Origin: Shimia sp051201625 | GTDB lineage: Bacteria; Pseudomonadota; Alphaproteobacteria; Rhodobacterales; Rhodobacteraceae | Length of the DNA stretch: 64,000 nucleotides | Reading direction: 5' to 3' | Assembly: GCF_051201625.1 (NCBI RefSeq) | Contig: NZ_CP179203.1 | Span: 930,001 to 994,000, forward strand | Shown here: piece after piece, positions 51,753 through 61,797 of the stretch | Layout: each line of letters starts with the position of its first letter | How positions within the stretch are numbered: position 1 is the first letter of the stretch | Notes under the pieces: model-generated | Database searches by the model: none | What the model was told of the DNA's origin: nothing | What the model saw: the letters and a program-made list of their open reading frames with translations, nothing else | Position numbers and translations under genes: made by a program

Positions 51753-52925
51753 TCAATAAATCTCAAACAAACCAGCAGCACCCATGCCCCCGGCAATGCA
51801 CATGGTCACAACTCCCAATTTTGCACCTCGTCTTTTGCCTTCGTGCAAAATATGGGCTGTCAGCCGTCCACCCGTCATGCCAAAGGGGTGGCCGATAGCA
51901 ATCGAGCCACCATTAACATTGACCTTTTGGGGATCGATCCGGAGCCTATCACGGCAATAGATGGCCTGACTTGCAAAAGCTTCGTTCAGCTCCCAGATGT
52001 CGATATCACCGACACAAAGCCCATGCCGCTCAAGCAGCCGTGGCACAGCAAACACTGGACCAATGCCCATCTCTTCAGGGCCACATCCCGCGACTGCAAA
52101 CCCCTTGAATGCGCCGAGAGGCTCAAGCCCCCGTTTTTCGGCTTCCTTTGCCTCCATCAACACGGCCGCGGCAGCGCCGTCCGATAACTGGCTGGCGTTG
52201 CCAGCAGTAACAAATCCACCTTTGCGCACAGATTTAAGACCTTGAAGTCCTTCTAAAGTGGTCGTGGGGCGATTGCATTCGTCGCGATCGACTGTAACGG
52301 TCATGTTGCGCAACTCGCCGGTTTCTCGATCCTCAATGGCCATAACCGTCTGCATGGGTAAAATTTCATTGCAAAAAAGATTATTTTCCTGCGCTTCGGC
52401 GGTGCGCTGCTGCGAGATAAGACTGAATTCATCCTGTGCATCACGGCTTACACCGTATCGCTCAGCCACTAGATCGGCAGTCTCAATCATCGTATGATAA
52501 AGTTCTGGCATTTTTTCCAGAAGTGTTGGCTCAGGCACACGCCGAATTTTGGGTTGTATCAAGCTGATGCTTTCCACACCACCGGCCACTTGTGGGCCAG
52601 ATCCGTCTGCGGTGATAGAATTGGCCGCCGTGGCGATAGCCTGTAGACCGCTGGCACAAAATCGGCTGACCGTCTGTCCTGCTGAAGTTTTTGGCAAGCC
52701 CGCAAGAAAACTGGATTGACGAGCAATGTTGCCACCTGTTTCTGCCTCCGGGTAACCGCAGCCAATCACCACATCTTCGATCTCCTCCTTATTAAGGCCC
52801 GACCGGGTGATGAGTGCATTTATTACGTGGGCCGTCATCGTTGCCCCATGTGTTTGGTTAAATGAACCACGAAAGGATTTCGCGAGACCGGTGCGACCAG
52901 CCGCGAGGATAACAGCCTGTTTCAT
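51753..52925 (-). CDS. Thiolase / acetyl-CoA acyltransferase (PimB-like)
   Basis: A 390-residue thiolase. Nucleophile Cys90 lies in GQTVSRFCASGLQAIATAA. GGSIAIGHPFGMTGGR carries the catalytic His, and VTMCIAGGMGAAGLFE the C-terminal Cys. It releases acetyl-CoA from a 3-ketoacyl-CoA. Its start overlaps the stop of the multifunctional gene by four bases. Confidence 0.94.
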   Translation of the reverse strand: MKQAVILAAGRTGLAKSFRGSFNQTHGATMTAHVINALITRSGLNKEEIEDVVIGCGYPEAETGGNIARQSSFLAGLPKTSAGQTVSRFCASGLQAIATAANSITADGSGPQVAGGVESISLIQPKIRRVPEPTLLEKMPELYHTMIETADLVAERYGVSRDAQDEFSLISQQRTAEAQENNLFCNEILPMQTVMAIEDRETGELRNMTVTVDRDECNRPTTTLEGLQGLKSVRKGGFVTAGNASQLSDGAAAAVLMEAKEAEKRGLEPLGAFKGFAVAGCGPEEMGIGPVFAVPRLLERHGLCVGDIDIWELNEAFASQAIYCRDRLRIDPQKVNVNGGSIAIGHPFGMTGGRLTAHILHEGKRRGAKLGVVTMCIAGGMGAAGLFEIY

Positions 52926-55003
52926 GCTGATTGTTCCTTGTTTAGATCTTCAAACTTACGGTCCTGCGCGACGAGTTTTTTCAAAAGTGGAGCTGGCTGC
53001 CAGAAATATGGATCGTCGGTGGCAAATTTCTGGATGTCGGCTAGAACTATCGCGAGACCCCGCATATCCGCCCATTTTAGGGGGCCGCCATAGTATCGTG
53101 GAAAGCCATATCCCATTAACAGAACAATATCGACGTCGAGTGGGCGGCGGGCAATACCCTCACCAACCACCTTTGCGGCTTCGTTCACCATCGCGGCCAT
53201 ATATCGACGCAGGATCTCGTCATCTGTGAAAGTATTTGCTGTGATGCCAAGATTTTCGCGCTCCGCCTCAATAAGCGGTAAGACTTCCGCATTCTCAGTT
53301 TTCGTTCGACCGTTATAAACGTAGTATCCACGACCTGATTTCTGGCCAAAATGCCCTCGTTCGCACAATATATCGGCATAGGTTGGCACGCGCTCGCGTG
53401 GGTCACGGGCCGCGGCTAGGCGTTTACGGTTGGCCCAGCCGATATCCAGCCCGGCCAGGTCAGCTACTGCAAACGGGCCCATGGGCAACCCGAACTCTTC
53501 AAGCACGCGATCAATCTGAAAAGGCGATGCACCTTCAAGGATCATGTGGTCAGCCGCAGCGCGATAATTTGATAAAATTCGGTTTCCGATAAACCCGTCG
53601 CAAACGCCCGAGCGTACCGAAATCTTGCCGAGACGCTTGCTTAGGGAAAAGCCTGTAGCCACCACTTCGAGTGCCGTGTCATCGCCAACAACAACCTCTA
53701 ACAACTTCATTACATGCGCTGGCGAAAAGAAGTGAAGTCCGATCACGTCCTGTGATCGCCCGGTGCTTGCCGCAATTTCGTTGATATCTAGATAAGAGGT
53801 ATTGCTGGCCAAGACAGCAGATGGCTTGGCGATGTCCTTGATCTGAGCAAAAACTTGTTTTTTAACCTCCATATCTTCGAACACGGCTTCGATGATGACA
53901 TCAGCTGTGCCAAGGTCACGGTAGGAGGTGGACAGTTTTAATGACTCGGCCATTATTCGGTCATGTTGTTCGTGACTGATCTTTCCACGTTTCAAAGCTC
54001 CTGACAAATTGCTCACAATGCGTGATTTGGCAGCTGCAGCCCCCTTTTTCGTCATTTCGATCAAGGTCACGCGAAGCCCCGCCAGCAAAGCTGCCGTTGC
54101 GATGCCCGCCCCCATGGTTCCGCCCCCGATTACGCCAAGTTCGGTGATTACGCGTGGAGCAACACCATTCAACTCTGGTAGCTTGGCAACTTGACGTTCG
54201 GCGAAAAAGGCATGAATCAAACTCTCACGTTGGTCTGTTCCCATCAGGGACAGAAATAACCTGCGCTCTTCGGCAAGACCTTGCGCGAAAGAAAGCCTTG
54301 ATGAGGCCTCAATTGCTTCAAGCGCCACCAAAGGTGATAGCTGCCGACGCGCCTTTTGGGCTACTTTTGCTCTGATTTCGGCAAAGTCTACTGGTTCCGG
54401 CGTGGGCATGGCGCTCACTGGTCGTGACCCGGCCCCGTTGGCTAGGATAGATTTGGCATACTCTGATCCAAAAGCTCTGGGTTCACCGTCTGCAGTTCTG
54501 TCAATGATTTTGAGTTCTAGTGCCTTGGGTGCTTGGACTGGGAGCCCGCTGGTTATCATGTCAATAGCTGCGGCGTATCCTATTAATCGCGGAAGCCTTT
54601 GAGTTCCGCCGGCGCCGGGTAGAATTCCCAGGCCAACTTCGGGCAACCCCATTTTTGCCGATTTTGCGGACACCCGATAGTGGCAGGCTAACGCAATTTC
54701 GAGTCCACCACCAAGTACTGTACCGTGCATGGCTGCTATAACTGGGATAGGACAGGCTTCGATTTGGTTGCAGACATCTGGCAAGGATGGTGGAAGCGGA
54801 GGCTTACCAAATTCGCGGATATCGGCCCCGGCAAACCAAGTGCGCCCATCGCCATAAATCAAAATTGCTTTTGCACCCTCTTTAACTGCGCGATCCACAC
54901 ATTTGCTGAGCCCTTTTCGGACCGCTGCACCTAACACATTCACTGGCGGATTATCAGCGATTAACACGGCGATATCGCCCTCACGTTCGTATCGAATTGT
55001 CAT
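52922..55003 (-). CDS. Enoyl-CoA hydratase / 3-hydroxyacyl-CoA dehydrogenase fusion (PimF/FadJ-like)
   Basis: A 693-residue bifunctional beta-oxidation enzyme. The N-terminal crotonase domain (1 to about 190) has MHGTVLGGGLEIALACHYRV and GLPEVGLGILPGAGGTQRLP, with both catalytic glutamates. The NAD-binding domain begins near 290 (GVIGGGTMGAGIATAALLAG), with FEDMEVKKQVF and GLHFFSPAHVMKLLEVV, followed by two C-terminal dehydrogenase domains. It hydrates the enoyl-CoA and oxidises the product. First enzyme gene of the operon, 12 bases after iclR. Confidence 0.94.
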   Translation of the reverse strand: MTIRYEREGDIAVLIADNPPVNVLGAAVRKGLSKCVDRAVKEGAKAILIYGDGRTWFAGADIREFGKPPLPPSLPDVCNQIEACPIPVIAAMHGTVLGGGLEIALACHYRVSAKSAKMGLPEVGLGILPGAGGTQRLPRLIGYAAAIDMITSGLPVQAPKALELKIIDRTADGEPRAFGSEYAKSILANGAGSRPVSAMPTPEPVDFAEIRAKVAQKARRQLSPLVALEAIEASSRLSFAQGLAEERRLFLSLMGTDQRESLIHAFFAERQVAKLPELNGVAPRVITELGVIGGGTMGAGIATAALLAGLRVTLIEMTKKGAAAAKSRIVSNLSGALKRGKISHEQHDRIMAESLKLSTSYRDLGTADVIIEAVFEDMEVKKQVFAQIKDIAKPSAVLASNTSYLDINEIAASTGRSQDVIGLHFFSPAHVMKLLEVVVGDDTALEVVATGFSLSKRLGKISVRSGVCDGFIGNRILSNYRAAADHMILEGASPFQIDRVLEEFGLPMGPFAVADLAGLDIGWANRKRLAAARDPRERVPTYADILCERGHFGQKSGRGYYVYNGRTKTENAEVLPLIEAERENLGITANTFTDDEILRRYMAAMVNEAAKVVGEGIARRPLDVDIVLLMGYGFPRYYGGPLKWADMRGLAIVLADIQKFATDDPYFWQPAPLLKKLVAQDRKFEDLNKEQSA

Positions 55004-55015
55004 ATGTTTCTCTAA

Positions 55016-55771
55016 TTAAGCTTCTTCATAGGTGCGGGGTGCACCGGTTTGTTGTTCAAGATTGCGAACAAATTCTCTGAGAGCAGGTCCAACCTCCTCA
55101 AAAATACGTGCGTCTGACAGCACTTCAGGCGTTGCACCGCAGGAAAAGACGACTGGGTCCCCAAGATTACTAGCATGGTAGGGGTGTGCGACGGCATTCA
55201 TGGACTGCGTATATCGTGCCGCGCCCTGAACAAAAGTAAAGCCTTGACTTGTAAGTTGCTCTCGACCTTCAAGCCGCGAGTCCTGTAATCCGTCGCTATT
55301 TTCCAACTTTTCAAAACGCACATCGCTGAGTGCCGCCAGAAAGGCATGCCCTGTGGAGGATTTTTGGGTCGGAATTCGGTTGCCCGGTTCCAGCCAAACA
55401 GACGCGACTCCCTTAGGGCGCCATGTGCGCACCACGGTCATGCTGCTTCCGTCTGGGACCGACAACAGCAACAGTGTCTTAGTCTGGTCCGCCAAAGACT
55501 GTAGGGGGGCATCTGCGATATCAAGAAATGAATTTGATGCATTCGCAACACTAGATAGTGCAAATGTTCCAGGCCCGAGGCGCAACAAATTTCCGCATTG
55601 GCTAAGATAGCCAAGCTCTAAAAGCGTGTGAGTAAGTCGGGTAATTGTCGCTGCCGCGAGGCCTGTGCGCGTAACTAGCTCGGTACGTGTGAGTCCATTA
55701 TCGCTCGCTCGAAAGGCACGTAAAACTGAGAGGCCACGGGCAAGGGTGTTGGCAAATTTTCGATCTCCCAT
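55016..55771 (-). CDS. IclR family transcriptional regulator
   Basis: A 251-residue regulator. The N-terminal winged helix reads ARGLSVLRAFRASDNGLTRT and GLAAATITRLTHTLLELGYL. The C-terminal effector-binding domain includes VWLEPGNRIPTQKSSTGHAF. As first gene of the same transcription unit, only 12 bases before the fusion enzyme gene, it probably controls the pim-like operon in response to an acid or CoA-ester intermediate. Confidence 0.92.
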   Translation of the reverse strand: MGDRKFANTLARGLSVLRAFRASDNGLTRTELVTRTGLAAATITRLTHTLLELGYLSQCGNLLRLGPGTFALSSVANASNSFLDIADAPLQSLADQTKTLLLLSVPDGSSMTVVRTWRPKGVASVWLEPGNRIPTQKSSTGHAFLAALSDVRFEKLENSDGLQDSRLEGREQLTSQGFTFVQGAARYTQSMNAVAHPYHASNLGDPVVFSCGATPEVLSDARIFEEVGPALREFVRNLEQQTGAPRTYEEA

Positions 55772-56365
55772 CACATGGTTTCCATCAATAATAGTGACAT
55801 TAGCCTGAGTAACACTAAAGCCTTCAAAGCAATCAGTCCGAATTCACAAATATTGGTCACAAGGAAGCCAATCTAGATCAAATACACGCCATACCTTACT
55901 ACAAGGACGATAAACTGCCGCAAGTGCTGCAATTTTTTGCAGGTACATGATTATCCTTATATTTTTACTATGCGGTATTTCATTTTGCTTGATGAAAATT
56001 TTTTCTCAATGAAAGTCAGAAGTCAAGAATATATTCCTGATCCAAAAAGTTACCTAAATGCCGCTTGATGTCCAGTAAAGCGATGCATCCGACAAAGTGC
56101 TGCCTATGCATTCTTACATTTGTTGTAGGAGCTTAACTTCCCACCAGCGTAACGCAGATCTTGGTGAGATAGGCTCAAATTTTCTGGCAGTTAAAACTAA
56201 AAAAATGATTTGAAAACGGTCTCTTAATCGTGTGCTTACGCAGCCAAAGCCGATATAATGACACGTACATTTACCGGTTTTTCGTTGCCGTAAAAGTTCT
56301 CCACTTATCCAGCGAATTTAAGTCGCGTGATGAGGGCCTTTTTGTGAACAGCACTTCAAAGAAAA
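55772..56365. other. AT-rich intergenic region upstream of iclR
   Basis: About 590 bases between the pxp operon end and the iclR start. It should contain the promoter of the iclR/pim-like operon. No gene, clear operator or terminator was recognised. Confidence 0.4.
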
Positions 56366-57367
56366 TCATTCATGTATGTAGCCATGTATCAGGTTCTCTC
56401 GCATCAAGCGCTGTTCAAAAGTTCCTCGTGGAACTGATATTCGCCCAATATATTCCGTTTTAAGTGCGTTATATTGCCTGACTTCATCAACTGCCTGCTT
56501 GCTTGAAATTGGCATAAAGTGGAGCGATTGGCCCGCGCGAAATTGTGCCAACCTGTCCGTATCACATGAGATAATGGTAGCAATTTTGGGGTACCCACCC
56601 GTCGTCTGGTGATCTGCAAGCAGGACGGTTGGCACGCCATCTCCAGACACTTGAACCGAGCCGCGCACAATGGGTTCAGAGGGTATAGATAGAGCATCCT
56701 TAAAATTCAATTTTGGACCATTCAGCCGCATTCCCATCCGATCATAAGCCTCTGTGACAACGTATTTAGCGGATGCAAATTTGGTGAAAGTATCTTTGGA
56801 GAAATATTGGTCTTGAGGGCCGGCGACTACGCGAACGGGACCTGCTGTTGCAAAACCTGGCGATGGAATTTCCCCCAAACGCTCCTCGCATGTTCCCGCA
56901 TCGAAGATAACCAAAGACTGGCCAGATCTTACAGAACTACCTCCAAAGCCTGAGGTAGTATGCGTTGCTTGACTACCGAGCCAACCGTCGACCTTCAACC
57001 TACCGGCGAAAGCGAGATAGGCCCAACTACCCTCTTTTCCGGCCCGTATGGAGAGTTTTTCACCTTGTGTGAGGGTCAATACAGTCCACGAATTGGTTTT
57101 CTGCCCCTCATGTTCGACAATAAAGTCTCCACCTGTAATCGCGACACTAATGCAACCTCTGGCGCAAACTAAGCTTAACCCACCAAGGGATACCTCTATT
57201 GCAGTTAAACCGGGTTCGTTACCGAGAGCGGCGTGAGCTGCATCGAATGCTAAGCGGTCCATTGGACCGGACGCAGAAACTCCATAGCGCATTTTGCCGA
57301 ACCTTCCTGCATCTTGGAAGGTGACGAGAGGGCCCGCGAATACAATTGAAAGCTCTGAGTCAGACAC
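56366..57367 (-). CDS. pxpC: 5-oxoprolinase subunit C (PxpC)
   Basis: A 333-residue protein of the biotin-dependent carboxyltransferase / KipA family. GPLVTFQDAGRFGKMRYGV SASGPMDRLAFD (split at the space) is the family N-terminus, and DRMGMRLNGPKL with VLLADHQTTGGYPKIATI the later signature. With PxpA and PxpB it forms the ATP-dependent 5-oxoprolinase that opens 5-oxoproline to glutamate. It overlaps pxpB by eight bases. Confidence 0.93.
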   Translation of the reverse strand: MSDSELSIVFAGPLVTFQDAGRFGKMRYGVSASGPMDRLAFDAAHAALGNEPGLTAIEVSLGGLSLVCARGCISVAITGGDFIVEHEGQKTNSWTVLTLTQGEKLSIRAGKEGSWAYLAFAGRLKVDGWLGSQATHTTSGFGGSSVRSGQSLVIFDAGTCEERLGEIPSPGFATAGPVRVVAGPQDQYFSKDTFTKFASAKYVVTEAYDRMGMRLNGPKLNFKDALSIPSEPIVRGSVQVSGDGVPTVLLADHQTTGGYPKIATIISCDTDRLAQFRAGQSLHFMPISSKQAVDEVRQYNALKTEYIGRISVPRGTFEQRLMRENLIHGYIHE

Positions 57368-58049
57368 CAGAAGCCATCCCAGCTATGCTGTCAAAGGTGT
57401 TAAGGTCGATGCGTTCAAAGTTTACGCGATCCCCAATATCAAACAGAAAGGGATGTTCTGGTTCACCTGTGAATATTCGAGACGGTGAGCGTCCAATAAT
57501 AGACCAACCTGTTGGCATGGTGAGCGTTGTGATAAGGCATTGTGGCCCCGCAATGATAACACTTCCAGCTGGAACCTCACGTACTGCTGCTGGTTTTCGG
57601 GGTACTTGAATTTTATCTGAAACTCCCGAGAGGTAAGCATAACCTGGCGCAAATCCGTACATCAAAACGTGAAATTCACCTGCAAGATGAGCCTTGATAA
57701 CACCGTCTTTCGTGAGGCCTGTTGCTGACGCGACAGCTTCCAGATCTGGTGCAAAGGGAGCTTCATAACACACTTGGATACACCGTTGAGCACCCAAAAT
57801 GCGATGAGTATTCAAACCTTCAAGGTAAGTATTAATTTTTCCTTCAAGGATAGAATGGTCTGTCATTATTGGGTCAAAATCTATCAATAGGTTGACCAGA
57901 GCGGGCACCGTTTCGATTACGCCCTCAGGCAGCTGTGCAGTAATCGCCTTATCAAGCGCAATGACATACCCGTGGGCATCTTCGCATATCTGATCGGCAA
58001 ACGTCACCAATAAAGCGTGGTCTGCAACAGCTTTGAATTGCGGCTTCAT
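57360..58049 (-). CDS. pxpB: 5-oxoprolinase subunit B (PxpB)
   Basis: A 229-residue protein of the allophanate hydrolase subunit 1 / KipI family. HVLMYGFAPGYAYLSGVSDK and PRKPAAVREVPAGSVIIAG, then PTGWSIIGRSPSRIF are diagnostic. It forms the PxpBC subcomplex with the product of the overlapping downstream gene. Confidence 0.94.
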   Translation of the reverse strand: MKPQFKAVADHALLVTFADQICEDAHGYVIALDKAITAQLPEGVIETVPALVNLLIDFDPIMTDHSILEGKINTYLEGLNTHRILGAQRCIQVCYEAPFAPDLEAVASATGLTKDGVIKAHLAGEFHVLMYGFAPGYAYLSGVSDKIQVPRKPAAVREVPAGSVIIAGPQCLITTLTMPTGWSIIGRSPSRIFTGEPEHPFLFDIGDRVNFERIDLNTFDSIAGMASGV

Positions 58050-58057
58050 CTGCGGCT

Positions 58058-58822
58058 CTAGCTACTTAAGAAGCTTAGGATTTCGACCCCATGGGCGGTC
58101 AACCGTTCACGAATCTCACGCGTCATTCTGACCGCGCCTGGACTGTCACCATGAACACAAATGGATTGCGCAGCGAGTTTGATTGGATTGCCGTCTACAA
58201 CCGACATTAGTCCTGAATCAAGGAACTCAATCAATCTTTCTGCCGCTACCGCCGCATCATGGATCATGGCACCATCCTGATCACGTGGAACTAACTGGCC
58301 CGATGAAAGGTATCCTCGATCAGCAAAGATTTCTGAGAAAACAGGTAGCCCAACCGCGCGTGCAGCGTGTTCACTTTGCGTACCAGAAATTGCGAGTACG
58401 GCGAGTTTGGGATCTATCCTTTGCACCGCAGTGACAATGGCGTCTGCTACCTTTCGGTCTCGTGCCGCTAGGTTCCCGAGTGCGCCATGCGGTTTGACAT
58501 ATGTGATTGGAATATCGACCTGTGCGGCCATACCGATAAGCGCACCGATCTGTGCGGCACACATGCGACTTATTTCGCTGGGTGACATGGGGATCACGCG
58601 ACGTCCGAAACCAAGGTGGTCATTGAAGCCTGGATGTGCGCCCACATTAACCCCGTTGTCACGCGCGAGTTTGAGTGTACTGTACATGGTCTCAGGATCG
58701 CTCGCATGTCCTCCGCATGCAATGTTAGCAGATGTAACAATTGAGAGCATCTGAGCATCATCGCCCATTCCCCAAGGTCCAAACCCCTCGCCGAGATCAG
58801 AATTTAGGTCAATAGTGGTCAT
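58058..58822 (-). CDS. pxpA: 5-oxoprolinase subunit A (PxpA, LamB/YcsF family)
   Basis: A 254-residue protein. The N-terminus TIDLNSDLGEGFGPWGMGDD, then VTSANIACGGHASDPETM and NVGAHPGFNDHLGFGRR, YVKPHGALGN and CVHGDSPGAV define the LamB/YcsF family. It is the third subunit of the prokaryotic 5-oxoprolinase, eight bases from pxpB. It lies after the TRAP genes, so uptake and hydrolysis are encoded together. Confidence 0.95.
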   Translation of the reverse strand: MTTIDLNSDLGEGFGPWGMGDDAQMLSIVTSANIACGGHASDPETMYSTLKLARDNGVNVGAHPGFNDHLGFGRRVIPMSPSEISRMCAAQIGALIGMAAQVDIPITYVKPHGALGNLAARDRKVADAIVTAVQRIDPKLAVLAISGTQSEHAARAVGLPVFSEIFADRGYLSSGQLVPRDQDGAMIHDAAVAAERLIEFLDSGLMSVVDGNPIKLAAQSICVHGDSPGAVRMTREIRERLTAHGVEILSFLSS

Positions 58823-58885
58823 TTAATCTCCTTCATCAGCACTAGAGCACGTAAAGCGCGGGTAAATGTTTGTGGTGTAGCTGTT

Positions 58886-60169
58886 TTATCGTAGCGCGTT
58901 TGGCAAAAAGAGCGCAATACTCGGGAATGCGATCAGTAGAAATGCCATTGCCAGCATGGTTAAGCAGTATGGTAATGCGCCCAACATAACTTCGTTCAGG
59001 CTTCCCGATTTTCGCGCGCCCTGCACCACATAAAGGTTCAGGCCAACTGGTGGGGTAATCAATGCCATCTCAATGAGTACAATCATTAGGATGCCAAACC
59101 AGATCACATCATATCCTTGTGCGATGACCAATGGGACGATGATTGGGATAGTTACGACCATCAGCGACAGGGTTTCGATAAAAAAACCTAATACAATGTA
59201 TAGAACAACAACAACCAGGATCGTCTTGAATGGCGTTAGACCAAGTCCAGTTATGAATTCAGTTAGTTCGCGACCGAGTCCAGCTGAAGCCAATGTGAAG
59301 TTTAAAAATGATGCGCCGATAACGATTAGCATAATCATTGAGGTGATTTTGACAGTCCCAGTTAGGCTTTCTGCAAGCATTGACCAAGACACACCACCAA
59401 ACGCATAGGCGATGACAAAAGATCCAGTGACACCAACCGCCGCCGCTTCGGTCGGAGTGGCCCAGCCCGCATAGATTGAGCCAACGATGAGGCCAAACAG
59501 GATGAGTATTGGGACCAAGTCTATCAAGGAGCGGAGCATCTGCAAAAATGGAAAAGTTCGGCGTGAACCTCCTAGCCTTGGTAGGATTAGGCAGATGATA
59601 GCAGTGACCGCCATAAAGGCGATGGCAAGTGCTAAGCCAGGTATCAAGCCAGCAAGAAACAACTGGGGAATCGAAGACTGAGTAAGAAAGCCATAGACGA
59701 TCAGATTAATAGAAGGTGGGATCATGATGCCCAGTGTCCCGCCAGCGGCAATTGCCCCTGAAAAAAGTTTAGGATCGTAGCCAAGTTTGTCTGCCTGTGG
59801 CATTGCAACGGTAGCTACAGTCGCAGCTGTGGCTACCGATGACCCTGAGGTAGCGGAAAACATTGTTGCCGTTGCAATATTTGCATGCACCAATCCACCA
59901 GGCAGCCATGAAACCCAACGATCCAATGCTGCGTAGGTTCGAGTAGCGACACCGCTGCGTACGAGGATCTCGCCAAGAAGAACAAAGAAAGGGATGGCGA
60001 TCAGGGTGGCTGAGTTTGACGACGACCACACCATGTTTCCAAGTCCGCGCGTAAGCGGAAAGCTAGAAAAGAAAGTATCAATCCCAAAGCCGAGTAGGAA
60101 TAATACTACACCTACGGGGATGGAGAGGGCGAGCAAACTCAATAGGCCAAGGGAGACGTAGAAAATCAT
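58886..60169 (-). CDS. dctM: TRAP transporter large permease (DctM)
   Basis: A 427-residue inner-membrane channel subunit with about twelve helices. SATSGSSVATAATVATVAMP and IPPSINLIVYGFLTQSSIP are conserved DctM loops, GWATPTEAAAVGVTGSFV the PTEA motif, and MALITPPVGLNLYVVQG the C-terminal half motif. The start overlaps the dctQ stop by four bases. Probably imports 5-oxoproline or a relative, by context. Confidence 0.95.
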   Translation of the reverse strand: MIFYVSLGLLSLLALSIPVGVVLFLLGFGIDTFFSSFPLTRGLGNMVWSSSNSATLIAIPFFVLLGEILVRSGVATRTYAALDRWVSWLPGGLVHANIATATMFSATSGSSVATAATVATVAMPQADKLGYDPKLFSGAIAAGGTLGIMIPPSINLIVYGFLTQSSIPQLFLAGLIPGLALAIAFMAVTAIICLILPRLGGSRRTFPFLQMLRSLIDLVPILILFGLIVGSIYAGWATPTEAAAVGVTGSFVIAYAFGGVSWSMLAESLTGTVKITSMIMLIVIGASFLNFTLASAGLGRELTEFITGLGLTPFKTILVVVVLYIVLGFFIETLSLMVVTIPIIVPLVIAQGYDVIWFGILMIVLIEMALITPPVGLNLYVVQGARKSGSLNEVMLGALPYCLTMLAMAFLLIAFPSIALFLPNALR

Positions 60170-60714
60170 TCCAATGTCTCCTTGTCCACAAACACACCAA
60201 TGAAGTTTTCAGTTTTGATGTGGCGTTGTCTTAACAAAAGGCTAAGGGCTGTGAGCGTCGTTAATGTAGATATTAGCGCAAACCAAATCCAACCCGCAAA
60301 CCATGGGAGCTGCACCCAAACGAGAGGCGTTTCGAGAGGCGTATTGGCCCGCGAGCCATTCACAATAGATCGTTCTAAGACGGGCCATGCTTTGATCGCA
60401 ATTGTGATGATGACACTCGACATTACGATCATCGAAAAGACATCGAACAATGCGCGTGTGAAGCTACCGCCACGGCTACGCAAAAGATCAATTCGGACAT
60501 GCCCTAACTCGAGTAAAGTATAGGACATGCCCCATGAGGTCGCGAGCGCCATCGCGTAGCCTGCGACCTCCTCTGTACCACCAAATGACGTACTGATTTC
60601 GCGCATGATGATGTCTGTCAGCACAAATCCCGCGCAGAGCAGCAAGCCGAAGCCAACAACAAGGGCAATCCCTCTATTGATGACCCGAAGGCTATGTATC
60701 ATCTTGAGTTCCAT
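60166..60714 (-). CDS. dctQ: TRAP transporter small permease (DctQ)
   Basis: A 182-residue four-helix membrane subunit that joins the receptor to the large permease. GYAMALATSWGMSYTLLELG then HVRIDLLRSRG is the conserved core, followed by PLVWVQLPWFAGWIWFAL. The ATG at 60714, with AAGAGG upstream, gives a normal-length protein. A 36-codon upstream extension is mostly Trp/Arg-rich and is not credible. Confidence 0.92.
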   Translation of the reverse strand: MELKMIHSLRVINRGIALVVGFGLLLCAGFVLTDIIMREISTSFGGTEEVAGYAMALATSWGMSYTLLELGHVRIDLLRSRGGSFTRALFDVFSMIVMSSVIITIAIKAWPVLERSIVNGSRANTPLETPLVWVQLPWFAGWIWFALISTLTTLTALSLLLRQRHIKTENFIGVFVDKETLE

Positions 60715-60740
60715 ATTAACTACGCCTCTTGCTCTTTTAA

Positions 60741-61772
60741 TTAATTGATTGTTACACCAACAACTTTGCCAACGCTTGCATTCCAGCGTGTGGCCCAATC
60801 TCCACCAGCGCGCTCGGCCCAATCTGGAAGGACTTTACTGGTCAAAATGTCTCGCGCTCGATCAAAGTCTTCATCGCTTACGTCAACTAGCGTCATAGAG
60901 CGCGCATCACCCGATGGGCATTCTGCATTACCCGTCAGGCAAGCGATATCATTTACCAATGCATCTTGAGCACTTTCCCATGCTGGGTCTTCAAAACCAC
61001 TAGAGATCTCACTTTTGATCAATGCCTGCGTATCTGCATCCAAGCTGTTCCACTTGTCCATGTTGATTGCTGTTACGACTGAGTCCCAACCACCAAGAGG
61101 AATGGGCAATAGATGTGTTGAGACCTCCCACCAACCGGCACTGTAACCGGACCCAGCACCGGTGACAGCACAGTCAATGCTGCCTGTTTGCAACGCGCCT
61201 GGAACCTCACCAAAAGAAACACTTACACCTTCAGCGCCGAGTGCTTCCAAAAGTTTCGCTGTCATGCGACCAGATGCGCGAACTTTTAGACCTTCAAGGT
61301 CCGCAAGATTTGAAATTTCAGCGTTACAGAATACGACCTGCGGCGGGTACGGCGCGATTGCAAGAACATGGGAATTAAACCGGTCGCGGTAGATATCTGA
61401 TACCATCGGACGTGCGGCATCGACCATTGCGCGGGCTTTTTCAGCGGTAAGTGCGAGTAAAGGCACGTCAAGACCTTCAAGTTCGGGCGCATCAGATACC
61501 GCGTAGTCAGCGACCGTCATAGCAACGTCATAAACACCCTGACCTAGCAGCGGGTATACGTCGCTTAAACCGAGACTCATTTGATTATGCGTTGTCAGCT
61601 CGACTGCGATGGTGCCACCCGAAGCTTCTGGCAATGTTTTACTCCAGAATGGTGCTTCGTATTTATTGTGCAGAGGAAGGCTTGACCAGCTGCCAACGAC
61701 CGAAAGGTCTTCGGCTAAAACTGGGGTGGCGAGAGCGGTGCTCGTCACGAGAATTGATAGTACCTTTTTCAT
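60741..61772 (-). CDS. dctP: TRAP transporter substrate-binding protein (DctP family)
   Basis: A 343-residue periplasmic receptor. The ATG at 61772 after AAGGAAACTAAAACA starts a clean signal peptide (KKVLSILVTSTALATPVLAE). SNLADLEGLKVRASGRMTAK contains the substrate-carboxylate arginine region, and SFGEVPGALQTGSIDCAVTG the usual DctP motif. It lies 26 bases before dctQ. Ligand is inferred from pxpABC as 5-oxoproline-like. Confidence 0.93.
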   Translation of the reverse strand: MKKVLSILVTSTALATPVLAEDLSVVGSWSSLPLHNKYEAPFWSKTLPEASGGTIAVELTTHNQMSLGLSDVYPLLGQGVYDVAMTVADYAVSDAPELEGLDVPLLALTAEKARAMVDAARPMVSDIYRDRFNSHVLAIAPYPPQVVFCNAEISNLADLEGLKVRASGRMTAKLLEALGAEGVSVSFGEVPGALQTGSIDCAVTGAGSGYSAGWWEVSTHLLPIPLGGWDSVVTAINMDKWNSLDADTQALIKSEISSGFEDPAWESAQDALVNDIACLTGNAECPSGDARSMTLVDVSDEDFDRARDILTSKVLPDWAERAGGDWATRWNASVGKVVGVTIN

Positions 61773-61797
61773 TGTTTTAGTTTCCTTGTTTGAAAGT

